Assembly: GCA_003116995.1 (NCBI GenBank)
Contig: BDSL01000074.1
Location: 124,001 to 188,000 of the forward strand
Source: Yamagishiella unicocca
Lineage: Eukaryota > Chlorophyta > Chlorophyceae > Chlamydomonadales > Volvocaceae
Length of the DNA: 64,000 nucleotides
Direction of reading: 5' to 3'
In this document: positions 11,948 to 22,728 of the stretch, in pieces
Position numbering within the stretch: position 1 is the first letter of the stretch
How the letters are laid out: every line of letters begins with the position of its first letter
Program-made: the position numbers and the translations under genes
The notes under the pieces: generated by a model
Database searches by the model: none
What the model was told of the DNA's origin: nothing
Seen by the model: only the letters and a program-made list of their open reading frames with translations

Positions 11948-12353
11948 TCATTCAGTTGCACTCGTGGCGGGTAGGATGGACGCAGCCTCCCTGCATTGCG
12001 CTGCCGGGTGACAGACACTATCTGCCCTAGCGCATGCGTGCAGCTCTGCCTGGCTGGCGCCGTGCTGCTGGGCCTGCTGCATCGCCCTGCGCCGAAAGCT
12101 GTGCACCTCGTCGTCGTCGTACAGGTAGGCCCAGAGTCGTCTGCAGTTGCAAGCGCAGCCGTTGCCCCAGGCTGCTGGTGGGCAGCAGCGGCGCAGGCTT
12201 GAAGTGTCGGTGGTTGGGCGCGAGCAGGGAGCGGACGAGGCAGCAGCAGAGCTGCAGTGGCACGACGGCGGCCTTGCACGCCGCCATGTGGCGCAAGCGA
12301 CAGGTTGTGTCCTCTGCTGCGGAAGTGATGGCGTTGCTGCGGGGCCGCACCAT
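11948..12353 (-). other. Possible minus-strand coding fragment, unrecognised
   Basis: Two minus-strand frames are open here with peptide-like composition: one includes YDDDEVHSFRRRAMQQAQQH, the other AACKAAVVPLQLCCCLVRSL. No start, splice pair or family could be fixed, so this may be chance or a transposon remnant. Confidence 0.2.
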
Positions 12354-12506
12354 GCATAACCGGTGGGGCCCGCACGCCCTGCTGCGTCCTCGTGCGCAGC
12401 AATTAAATGCGCAGGGTCGGCAGCAGGCGGGTCAGCGGAGTGTCGGCGGGGATGTGGGGCATGGGCGGAAACCCGCGGGTCCGCACGGAAAAGTAAAATC
12501 GAATAG

Positions 12507-12670
12507 GAAACGTTTGGTAGTACGTTTGGGAACTTCATGCTGGAGAACTTGGTTTCGGTAGCTACATCCGGAGGTCGCGTCTATGACGACCCCAGCTGCT
12601 ATGTTTACCCCAGTTGCTATGGACGACGTAAACAAGAACCCGCGCGGTTTAGTGAAACGTTTCGCAATGG
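12507..12670 (+). repeat. Dispersed ~150-bp repeat, copy 1
   Basis: The block around GCTGGAGAACTTGGT, continuing through GGAGGTCG and CGCGCGG to GAAACGTTT, resembles two other blocks in the window (61112-61317 inverted, 63181-63360 direct). It lies just before the retroelement remnant. Confidence 0.55.
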
Positions 12671-12689
12671 CTCCTCCGGCTTCTCACCT

Positions 12690-13420
12690 GGTTCGTCAAT
12701 TGTGGGGAAGAGGGCTAAAGCGTTGCGGGAACGCTTAGCCGATCTTGCGAATCCGCTGTCCGCCCAGTCCTCAGCTGACATGCAGCGTGCGTTGCGTGCG
12801 AGTCAATGTTTGGCTGCCGCTTGTGATAGCATGAAGCGACAGGCGGACAAGGCGCGCATGTTCAGTAAGGTCGCTGCCGGTGATCGGGTGCTCTTGAGCA
12901 CGGTTCCTCGCAAGCTGTATTCTCAATGTACTGGAACCTTTGTGCGCTTTGTGGTCAATTACTAAACCGACCCTGTCGCTTATCAGCTTGACCTTCCTCC
13001 ATCGGTGCGGATCAGAGCTGGTGCGGATGCTTGGTGTGTGTCATGTGTCGTTGCTTCGCCCGTACCTTGACAATGGTCGCTATCGATCCGTTACCTCCGC
13101 CACCTGAGACTTTCAACGGTGCGTTGGAGCTCGTGGTCGAACCTATACATAGGAGCCAAGAATGGACGTTGGTATTACTACAGGTTACTACTTGATGTGT
13201 TGGACAAGGCAAGGTACCGCGTGCAATCCGTGGGAGCTTGGTGCCAGCCTGACCAATTACGGTGATTTGTTGCTCGATTATTGGGCATACCGATGTGCGG
13301 AAGCTCCTGAGATGTCCCAATCCACACGCTCGCTTGTGCCTGCGACTGGCTCGGAACCGCATCGCGACCCTGTGGTTACTCGACGCGGCCGCCTGGTGAA
13401 AGCGCCTGCGCGTTTCATTT
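12690..13420 (+). mobile_element. Decayed 3' end of a Ty3-type chromovirus (integrase tail plus chromodomain)
   Basis: An ORF ending at 12965 contains MKRQADKARMFSKVAAGDRVLL, whose ADKxR...F..GDxVLL pattern is typical just before the GPY/F module of Ty3 integrases. After the stop, other frames give AYQLDLPPSVRI and LRPY-like pieces. At 13162-13330 follows a chromodomain-like stretch: YYLMCW, then WELGASLTNY, then LLLDYW. A short basic piece (RRGRLVKAPARF) resembles a polyprotein C-terminus. Several stops and frame changes show that it is dead. No LTR could be delimited. This family belongs to algal, plant and fungal retrotransposons. Confidence 0.6.
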
Positions 13421-14328
13421 ATTCCTCGCCCAGTTGTCCACTGAAGGCGGGGTTCCGGATCCCCTGCTTTCCCAACCTATGTGGCGGTACCCATGAGGGC
13501 CGGTGGCTGTCGGGACGACCAGCAAATCAGGTAGAGAATGCTGTAACGCGCTGGGCTTTTACACGCCTATGCGTCCTTTTATGAGCGTTCCGTGCTGAGT
13601 TCTACCCAGCACACGCCTCGTCGTACTCACGTCCGTTTGTGTTGCACTACTCATTTGGTGTTTGTACCACAAAACGGGTTTTTTTCCAGGCCCACGTTAC
13701 ACTCACGGCTCCCTAAGGGGCGCGGACGGCTGCTGGGGTGCCACAGCGGTGCCGTGATCACCGTATAGGCTCAAGGTATAGCCTCGTCTATTCGTCCCCG
13801 TCCCCTCCCCGGCCAAGCTTTCCAGCTTGCGTGGCGGACAGTCGCGCGCTTCTGTACCAGCTCTATGACGCTGTTGCCATGGTACAGGCGGCTCCACACA
13901 TCCTTGCTGCTGCTGCCCGTCTCCGGGTGGTTAGTGAGCTGGGCGACTGATTAGACCCGTGGGGTTTACAGAGCAGTGCGCTTAGCTGCTAGGAGCACGC
14001 CAAACGATGGTAGTCCCTATACGGTAATTGGGACTTTAGGACTGGATGCTGTGCAAAGCTGCGGCGGGAAAGCTGAGGCTGCAAGCCGAGGTTTCGGAGC
14101 AAATTCAATAACATTGACTGTCGACAAATCAAATGAACGTGCTGGCAAATTCTTGGTCTTTCATGCAATGCGCACCTTGTAATGATGCGAAGCTTTGACC
14201 CACTTTATTTAGACGTCCTTCTAGAAGGCCTTTTTTACTCTCCAGGTGTGGATTTCCTTTAATGAACAATATTAGGTTAGGAGCATTTTCGAAGGACAGC
14301 TAATTTACTAAAAGCTTTTGCTGGAAAG
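13421..14328. other. Intergenic, upstream of DNAAF11
   Basis: No supported gene. Part may be the LTR side of the retroelement remnant. The last few hundred bases, AT-richer than their surroundings, should hold the DNAAF11 promoter. Confidence 0.4.
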
Positions 14329-17300
14329 ATGGGCCGAATAACGGAGAGCCTTATTCGCCAGGTGGGTGCCTGGCGCTCAAACAATAACACGTTATAAGGT
14401 TGCAGTATTCTCACGTTGACATGCGGCCCTGTAGAGAGCGGAGCATAATGAGGGCATGGTGTCAACCCTGGAGGAAGTGGCGCTGCATCAGCAGAACATC
14501 GAGAAAATTGAGCTTATTGGGCATCTCTGCCCCAAGCTAAAAATATTGTATTTGCAAAACAATTTAATTGGGAAGTTACAGAACCTGCACAAACTCAAGG
14601 TACGTCTTCCCCCCCGCAAACCCATCCACGTGCTCCTGTAGCGCTTCCCCTAGCCTCTTGCAGCCTTTGCAGCCCCCCTCTGCCCCCCATGCCTGCGCTT
14701 GTGAGCGTCTACTTACCCATAGCCGCTCGCCCTGGCACGCAGGAGCTCGAGTACCTCAACCTCGCAGTAAATAACGTCTCGAAGCTGCAAAATCTACAGC
14801 GCTGCGAAAGCTTGAAGAAGCTCGACCTTACCATCAATTTTCTCAGCAAAGCGGCGCTTCTAACCGTCGAGAGCCTGCGCCCCAACGTCCACCTGGAGGT
14901 GCGCTGTGCCTCGACTTGTGCGGCTCTCAACACCATTCCCAATCCTTACTGTCCCATCCACGCCGTGCGTTGCGTTCGTGGCGGTGTGAATCACTAAATC
15001 GCGCCACGGCCCTCCCTGGACTCCGCGCGCCGCCCAGCACCTGCCTCATTGCTGATCCCTCCACCGTGGCACCGCCCTCACCTTCGCCCTCACCGGCCAC
15101 GCCGCAAACACCGTCGAAGGCTTTGTGCCGTGATGCTGACTCACTCATCGCCGTGCTTTTCCCCTGGTGCTACGTTCCCCTGGCTGCGGGCTGTGCTGCC
15201 GCTTCCCCTCCCTATGGCTGCTACCCAGGAGCTTTACCTGCTGGGGAACCCTTGCACCGACTGGCACGGCTACAGGCAGTATGTGGTGGCCAAGCTTCCG
15301 CAGCTGAAAAAGCTGGTGGGAGGGGAACCAGGGGCGGGGTGAGGGCAGGGGCAGGCGTAGGTAGGTAGGTAGCCGGCGAATGGGGCGTGCGATGGGGTAG
15401 AGGAAAGCCGCCGGATCGCCACAGGAGAAGAGGCGTTCTTAGTCCGGAGACATGCTCGATGTTCGAGGTTGCATGGGTTGGGGAGGGAAGGGGTAATTAG
15501 GGAAGCCGGTGAGGGGGAGGCGGGGGAATGACGCATCGGTGACATGACCGACAGGGGTGCCAGTCGTGTAAGGTGGCGACATGGTGTTCGAAAACGGCTG
15601 GGCGCATCGGCCGGCTCCATGAGGGCGCTTTGGTTTTGGGGGGGGGCCCAGCGCGGGGTGACTGTGCCGTGGGGATGCCCAGGGAAAATGGCGTGAGGAA
15701 GGACTGTCGAAACTCGTTGATTGGGATCCAGCAACGGGTTTAAGCAGCGGATCCAAGCAGCGAATCCAAGCAGCGGATCCAAGCAGCGGATTCGAGCAGC
15801 GGAGCCTTCCCTCCTGGGCCCTACAGGGATCGTCCCCTCACCTTGGGGCTCCTCTGGAGCCCCTCATTGTCAGTTCGGCGTCCTGACCTACGCAAGGCAG
15901 TGGCTCGGACCAGAAGAAAGCTGTAGTAGCAATACAAAAATTCCTACAAATGGCATCCAAATACGCTTGTTCAAAAGCTTTTCGTTGGTCAAACTCTTAA
16001 CGTTACAACCCCCTACGGCGCTGCCCGTGTTGCCTCGCTTCCTGCCCCCCCTGGAGCTACCGTAGGACGGCCAGGCCATCAAGCCCTCGGAGCGCATCAC
16101 CGCAGCCCAGGCGCTGCCGGAGCTGGAGGCGGCCCTGCTGGCGGAGCTGCGGTCGGAGGGGGTTGATGTGGAGGCTGCGGGGGCGGTGGAGGACGACAGC
16201 TTGTACGACGAGAGCGGGGCTGCCGTGTCGGAGGTCCCGGAGACGGGTTACGTGGATGCGAAGGGGGAGCTGCTGCGCCCCTGGTGTGCCGCCACTCGCA
16301 TCCTGGAGCATCGCGAGCTGGTGCGCGCCGTCCTGGGCTCCAGGGGGGGGGCTGTAAGATAATCCGCGAATCCACGGCCGATAAAACGGGGGGGGGGGGG
16401 GCGGTCGTGGGCTCCAGGGAAGGGGGAAGGGCGGCGTCTGGGGAGGACACGGTGGTGGCGGCGGTGGTGAGCTGGGGGGGCGGGGCGAGAAGAGGGTTGG
16501 GAGGTGAAGGGCGACGTTTGGAGGTAACGGGCGGTTGGAGGTGAAGGGCGGTTGGGGGGTGGAGAGCGGTTGGAGCTGAAGGGCGGTTGGGAGGCGGAGG
16601 GTGGTTGGGAGGTGAAGGGCGGTTGGGACGTTAAGGGCGGTTGGGACGTGAAGGGCGGTTGGGAGGTGAAGGGCGGTTGGGAGGTGGAGAGCGGTTGGGA
16701 AGTGAAGGGCGGTTGGGAGGTGGAGAGCGGTTGGGAAGTGAAGGGCGGCGGTTAGGAGGTGAAGGGCGGCGGTTGGGAGGTGGAGGGCGCCGGTTCGGAG
16801 GAGGAAAGCGGTTGAGACGTGAAGGGCGGTTGGGAGGTGAAGGGCGGTTGGGAGGATTCAAGTTACAGGTGGCCCAGACGGCCGCAGGCAAGTATCTTCG
16901 CCATGGTTGCCGGGATGTTGACAGGGGCGGCTGGGATGCGCGGTCTGGTCGTTGGGATGCACTCTCTGGTCGTTGGGATGCAAGGTATGGCCTTCGAGGT
17001 GCACGTGCTGGTGGGCGCGAAGGGACGGGGAGCTGGGGTGGCACATTACCGCTCGTGTGCAGTACGGGCGGGTGCGTGCGAGGAGGGGGGGTGGCTTTTT
17101 ACCCGAGTTCACCAGAGCAGAGGCTGGGGGCGGGAAGGAGCCGTCGGTGCGATTCGGTTCGGTTTGGCGTCCTAAACGCAAGCGATGCTTTCCCAAGCAC
17201 TAACACATCATGGGTGCGGTCGCCCGCCTGCCGCCTGCCCCGCCCGTGTGTACCTCCAGGAGGCGACGAACAGGGAAGCGGAGGAGAAGAAGCGAGCCGC

Positions 17301-20300
17301 CGCCGCACAGCCATCGATCGACTCGGCGGCACCCAAACCGCCCCGGCACGACTCGTTTCCAGAGGTCGCGGACGGGGATCGCATCTACCAGAAGAACGAG
17401 GGCAGGTGGGTTTGAACTTGGGTTTTTTTTGCGTCCAGCACGGCTGGGATTGTCGCGACGCTAACATGCATTTGATGGGGGCAGCGGGCTCCGGTGCCAC
17501 CAGCTGGCAGCCAAGAACGAGGTACGCCTCCGTTGCCTCTTCCCAATATCCAGGAAAGGTGAGGCCCCTATGCCCACCTCTCGCCTCTGCGTTTTGACCT
17601 GTCTTATCCCTGCTTCCCGTCGCACATGCACCACCACCAACCACCACCGCCGCCACTACCCACCACTGCCACCCCTGCCGCCACGACTACTGCCTCTGCC
17701 GCTGCCAACGCCGCCGCCTATTCGCGCAACAGCTCCCCCATCAGCTCACCAATGGCCTGTTTGTCCACAGTCGCGATTTTTGTATGGTCCCTAGTTCTGG
17801 TACCACTAAAGTCCCACCACCCCGGCCCCCCCTGCTACCCACCCACCACCCACCACCCACCACCCACCCACCACCCACCCCGCCTCCGCACCCACCCCTG
17901 CTACTGCCCACACCCACCCCCCTCCGCCGCGGCAACCCCCCCACCCCCCTCGAACCCACCCCCCCGGGTTTCCTCTCAACCCAACCTCCGGGTTTCCTCT
18001 CAACCCACCCCCCCGGGTTTCCTCTCAACCCCCGGGTTTCCTCTCAACCCACCCCACCGGACCGCGACCGAAACACCCCTAGGAAACTGTTCCCGACGCC
18101 ACGCTCTCCGCCCCCCCCCCGCCCCTTCGCCCACCCGCGCACCCGCCATTCGCACATTGTCTCCTCCCACAGCCCCTTCTCCCCCTCCCCGCCCGGACCG
18201 CCGCTCTCCCCCGCGTCCCTCGCCGCCGGCGTCGCACTGTGGCGGCGCCGTCCTCGCTGTGGCAGTGCTGTGGGGATCCGACCAGCCCGGACCGCGCACT
18301 GCCTCCCCCCCCCCCGGTATCCCGTCTCCTCGCCTGCTAGCCTTGCCCCCCTGTCCCGCATCTTCACGCCCCATATTTTCTCACTTCCTCCTTCCGTCAT
18401 ACAGGCCTCCGCCGTACAACGCCGTACAACGCCGTACCAGCCCGCGTCCCCGTCTCCCCGTATATCCGTCCTCCCCTTTCCTGCCTCCGCCTCTTTCGCC
18501 GCGCCGCTGGGGCCTCTTCGTTGCTTTGACCCCTGTCCACCCGCTCCGCGCCTGGATGTTGTTCCTAACGCCCCCTGCTGCCCCTTGCCCGCATGCTTCG
18601 CGTCGACCGCCTTCCCCACCCGCTCTGGGCCCTGGTCAGGTGAGTTCCGCCGCTGGGTTGGGCCTCTGTTCTGGTAGTTTTTTGCTAGTCGTTGCGTTCT
18701 TGTCTGCGGGCGTCGGGACCTGCGTCTGGGCTTTCGCGTCCCCCATGGCGGCGCGGCGCGGCTTCGGCCTCCTCTCCTGGACGACCGCGGACCTTCTCTG
18801 GTAATGACCGGCTTCCTCACGCATCTGGTCGGTATTCGGGCGGGTCGGGACTGGGACTCCGACTAGGACTGGGACTGGGACCGGACCGCGATGTCCGCTC
18901 TCCCATAGCGCACCAACTCCCACAGTTCTCCTGCTAGCGCCCAAAACCGATTCTGCGAAAAGTTTACGTGCGTCGCGCGGGGTCCTCGCTTCCTTTCGTC
19001 TCGCCGTAGCCGATATAGCTTAGCCGCCAAAGGTCATATTACGACCTTCGGCTTTCGTATCCCCAACCCAGTTCTCCCGCATGCATCTCAAAACTTCTGT
19101 TTTAAACGATTTTTTCGGACATCCACGGGTTTCCCTCGAACCCCACCGGGTTTCCTCTCAACCCACCCCACCCCACCGGGTTTCCTCTCAACCCACCCCC
19201 CCGGGTTTCCTCTCAACCCCCGGATTTCCTCTCAACCCACCCCACCCCACCGGGTTTCCTCTCAACCCACCCCACCCCACCGGGTTTCCTCTCAACCCAC
19301 CCCCCCGGGTTTCCTCTCAACCCCCGGATTTCCTCTCAACCCACCCCACCCCACCGGGTTTCCTCTCAACCCACCCCACCCCACCGGGTTTCCTCTCAAC
19401 CCACCCCCCCGGGTTTCCTCTCAACCCCCGGGTTTCCTCTCAACCCACCCCACCCCACCGGGTTTCCTCTCAACCCACCCCACCCCACCGGGTTTCCTCT
19501 CAACCCACCCCCCCGGGTTTCCTCTCAACCCCCGGATTTCCTCTCAACCCACCCCACCCCACCGGGTTTCCTCTCAACCCACCCCACCCCACCGGGTTTC
19601 CTCTCAACCCACCCACCCGCGCAGGTGGGAGTTCTCTTTGGAGGAGGCCCCCGACGGCGCCAGCCTGGTGCTGGAGGTGTCGGTGGGCCGCTTCCTGGAC
19701 ACCTCGCTCATCCAGACCGACCTGCAGCCCACGCACGTGCGCATGCTGGTCAAGGGCAAGCTGCTGCAGCTGCTGCTGCCCTGTGAGGTCCGGCCGGACG
19801 CGGCCAAGGCGCAGCGCAACACGACGACCGGTGAGCGGCAGCACACGGTGGCTGGCGCGCTTTGGAGGCCGCTGGCGGGGGTTACAGAAAATAACCATTA
19901 CTCGACATGGCGGCCGCTGGCAGAGGGGGGGGGGCGGGGTATAAAAAACGGTTACACGACATGCGTAGCTGGGGGGGAAGCATTCAGAAGGCATATGAGT
20001 ACGGTCACGTCGGCAGTCTGGTCAAAAGCCGCACGGCGGGCTCAAGGGTCTGGGAGCAGCAGCATTGAACGTGGCGATGACCGCGACGCCTGCCGTACAG
20101 CCTTCAATCGCCCCCTCCCTCCCTCCTCTCCTCTCCCCACCCCCCACCATGCGCCAACTATCCTGTCCTTGTCGCGTAAACGGTTTTTACGCCACACTCC
20201 CCGCCAGGCCAGCTGGTCATCACCATGCCGAAGGAGAACCCGGCCGAGCCGGTCGTCGACGTAGCGAAGCTGCGACCCAAGGTTCCGGGCACAACCGGCA

Positions 20301-20545
20301 CGGCGGCGCCAGCTCTGAGTCGGGGCGGCGCCAGCTGCAGCGCGCCAGCCTCGGATGGCGCCACCACGGGGCGACAGCCCAGCAATGGAAGCGGTGGTGG
20401 CGGGGGCGGCGGGGCGTCGATTTACAACATCGTGCGAAAGCCTGGGGCCACAGATGGGGAGTTCACCATGAAGGAGATCAGAAGGGCGGCGGTGATGGCG
20501 GTGGAGGGGGATGACGCGGACGGGGACGATCCACCGGACTTGTAG
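14329..20545 (+). CDS. DNAAF11: DNAAF11 / LRRC6 (TILB) homologue, dynein axonemal assembly factor
   Basis: Cytoplasmic factor for preassembly of outer and inner dynein arms in ciliated eukaryotes. Eight exons join in frame: 14329-14361, 14435-14599, 14743-14898, 15229-15315, 16066-16320, 17260-17405, 19625-19830, 20208-20545, giving 461 aa (human about 466). The 33-nt first exon codes [11 protein letters not shown], matching the conserved MxxITEDLIRR start. Residues about 15-150 form leucine-rich repeats ([33 protein letters not shown]) with an LRR cap ending QLKKLDG. A charged linker follows (exons 5-6). Residues about 275-385 form the CS/p23-like domain, with [19 protein letters not shown] and LVITMPK. 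The strand order and junction phases all agree. Introns 5 and 6 are long and repeat-filled. A TGTAA lies at 21070. Confidence 0.95.
16540..16860. repeat. 18-bp minisatellite in DNAAF11 intron 5
   Basis: Tandem variants of GAAGGGCGGTTGGGAGGT, about 16-17 units, strongly G-rich on the plus (sense) strand. They lie wholly inside intron 5 (16321-17259). Confidence 0.9.
17953..18056. repeat. CGGGTTTCCTCTCAACC repeat block A, DNAAF11 intron 6
   Basis: Four units of the same C/T-rich repeat that fills 19127-19615, here in a short block about 1.1 kb upstream inside the same 2.2-kb intron (17406-19624). Confidence 0.85.
19127..19615. repeat. Higher-order 104-bp minisatellite, DNAAF11 intron 6
   Basis: A basic unit of about 16-30 bp (CGGGTTTCCTCTCAACCCAC plus CCCAC) is arranged in a 104-bp higher-order period: the landmark CCGGGTTTCC after the C7 run recurs at 19201, 19305, 19409 and 19513. 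The block ends within 10 bp of the exon 7 acceptor and may supply its pyrimidine tract. Confidence 0.9.
19936..19962 (-). repeat. Short intronic motif (GTCGTGTAACCG..TTTTTATACC type)
   Basis: On the minus strand this reads GTCGTGTAACCGTTTTTTAT. It matches motifs at 20171, 26668 and 55790. It lies in DNAAF11 intron 7. Confidence 0.5.
20171..20200 (+). repeat. Short intronic motif, copy 2
   Basis: GTCGCGTAAACGGTTTTTAC followed by GCCACACTCC, 8 nt upstream of the exon 8 start of DNAAF11. It is one of four related motifs in the window. Confidence 0.5.
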
Positions 20546-22727
20546 CGAGCAGTGAGAGCTGAGGGCGGTGCGTTGATGAGGGGGGAAAGGGATGGGGGTG
20601 GTGACGAGGACGTGATGGGGGTGGGGGTGGTGACGAGGTCGTTGGTGGGGGCAGGGGTGGTGTGATCCGGGAAAGGGCGTGTATGGGGGCGATGGCGGGG
20701 AGGGAGGGAGGGAGTATTATGGAATTGTGGCGGCAAGTAAGGGGTCTGTGTGTGGGGAACGGGCGCTGGGAGTGACGGGGACAGGGACGGCGGCAGCGGC
20801 GGATGGAACTGTGGGGTGCCGGGGCGACTTACGGCAGCGGCGCACGTTACCATGTTGTACGCTTCTTTTTTATGATCCCGGTAACGTTTTGGACTCGACT
20901 GCGGCAATGTTGGGGGATGCAACCTTGCAAGCGTTATATGCAAATGCCTCCGGGCCCAAACAGTTGTCACTCGAGTCGCAGAAACCGTGCAAACAATGTT
21001 ATAAAACCTGTTGATGATGAGAGGTTGCCCCAAACCCGGGCAAACCCAGGACAAGAGGACCTGATAGTCTGTAATCGGCCTAAATCACGCTGCTGGCTTC
21101 AAGGTACGTAATCATATGGTTATCGGTAAAACGCTCACCTACACACGGGACTCGCTTCTGTGCCCAAAAAGTAAGCGGTTCCTTAGTTTTCCATTCCTCT
21201 TAAAGGCGCGGGTCTGCGTGCAGTGCATGCGCGTGTATGGGCCAGGGCCTGTACCAACCCGCCGCTCGTACAGGAGCATACGTTGACACATATGCAATTA
21301 CTTTATTGTAATAAAGGATAACAATACTGCTTGTTTGTACTTTTCTATACTTCGCTCACAGACGTGGCTGCATGAGCGACACAGGTTTTGCCCGTTTTTA
21401 AGCAGTTTATGTTGGCATGAATACACAGTACACGTAGATGGCGGTGACGCCTGTCATCCACCAGAACCAGTCTCCCAACGCTTGTGAAGGTGATCCAATC
21501 TAGCTTTTCATTCCTCAGTAAGGGTCCTGTACCGGGGACCCGGGCACTTCCTCAAACCACGTAGATCTCTTCAACGTTCGTGCATTATGACGTTTTCCTT
21601 GAGGACATGTCGACATTCTTAAAAACATATGGCCGTTGGAAGCGCTGGGCGAAACGCCCTGGTATGCTGCTTAGCGGCCCTGCTTATTGTCACAAGGGCG
21701 TCAGTTATCTGGGAGGAGTCCTTTCTGCAATGTTCTTTGAAGGCTGCAGCCTCGATAAAACGAGGAACTAGGCCGGGGTAGGTGTCCGCCATTTGACATT
21801 CACGAGACCATTAACTTCGAAACTGAAGTACAGGCCCGCACTTGTCGAGTTATTGCAGTTGCGAGTGGGAGACAATATCTGGAGCAGCGACGAACTGCAT
21901 GCTCGTTGCCCACGACGCGGAGGAGCAACATGATGTCGCTACGGTGAACCACTGCGCGCAATTGGTGACTCGCCTCTACAACACGCAAACAATCGATCGA
22001 TTCTCCTTGTCGTGCGGTGCTCGCGATTGTCTCAGCATTGGACCGGTCCCAAGGGTTGTAAACACCCCTCCTATGTTCGTGCCTCCGTCCTCGCCGTACT
22101 CATCATGGGCCTTCTCCACATGCCCTGGCATGTGGGTCCATGCCGTCCCTGTTCCGAAACCACTCAGGCACTGCAGTTCTTTGGCCTAAACACATCATCC
22201 GTCCAACAGCTTCGAGTGGCAGTTAACAGCATCGTCTACGGTGCGGTGGGGTGGGGCGCATCGTGTGGGCGGCGGCTGATGCACCAAACTGGGACTGTGC
22301 CGATGTGCTCTAAGCTCAATCACTAGCATGGTTGGTGTGCACAAACGAGAAGCAAACACACAACACTCGACGCGCCTGCTCGATATTGTACTGTGCTTTG
22401 GGTGCTGGGCATTTGTGCTCTTCGCTTGGGCGCACGATAGGGTCCAGCTTCGCTCGCACACGAGTCGTAACCGACATATGAGACACGCACACTCCATCAC
22501 ACTAGATGTAACAGTTACTACTACTACACTAGGTCTATGGTAGTTCTCCAGCCTTAAGTTAGTTGGACGCTCTGGCTCGTATGGCTACCACCGGGATCGA
22601 TCGGCGGTTCTTGTGCGCACGTTGGGCCTGCCTACCATGGCCCAGCCCATGCATGTTCTCACTTCCGCACCCACCCACCCACCCACCCGCCCGCCCTCCC
22701 CGGCTACCAACACGCAACAGAGAAGGG
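20546..22727. other. DNAAF11 3' UTR and intergenic stretch
   Basis: TGTAA signals occur at 21070-21074 and 21307-21311. A G-rich, GTGATGGGGGTG-type low-complexity tract lies at 20575-20720. No supported gene is seen at 21.3-22.7 kb, although the unidentified first exon(s) of the cyclase, including its signal peptide, should lie here or just downstream. Confidence 0.45.
21070..21074 (+). terminator. TGTAA polyadenylation signal of DNAAF11
   Basis: First TGTAA after the stop codon at 20545, implying a 3' UTR of about 540 nt. Confidence 0.45.
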
Positions 22728-22728
22728 C

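Noticed and set aside
17626..18804. 392-codon Pro/Ser-rich plus-strand ORF
   Set aside because: Lies inside DNAAF11 intron 6 in C/T-rich repeat DNA; open only because of composition. Splicing from 17405 to 19625 restores a conserved domain.
19127..19615. CRISPR-like repeat array
   Set aside because: Repeats without unique spacers, in an intron of a eukaryotic gene; a minisatellite.
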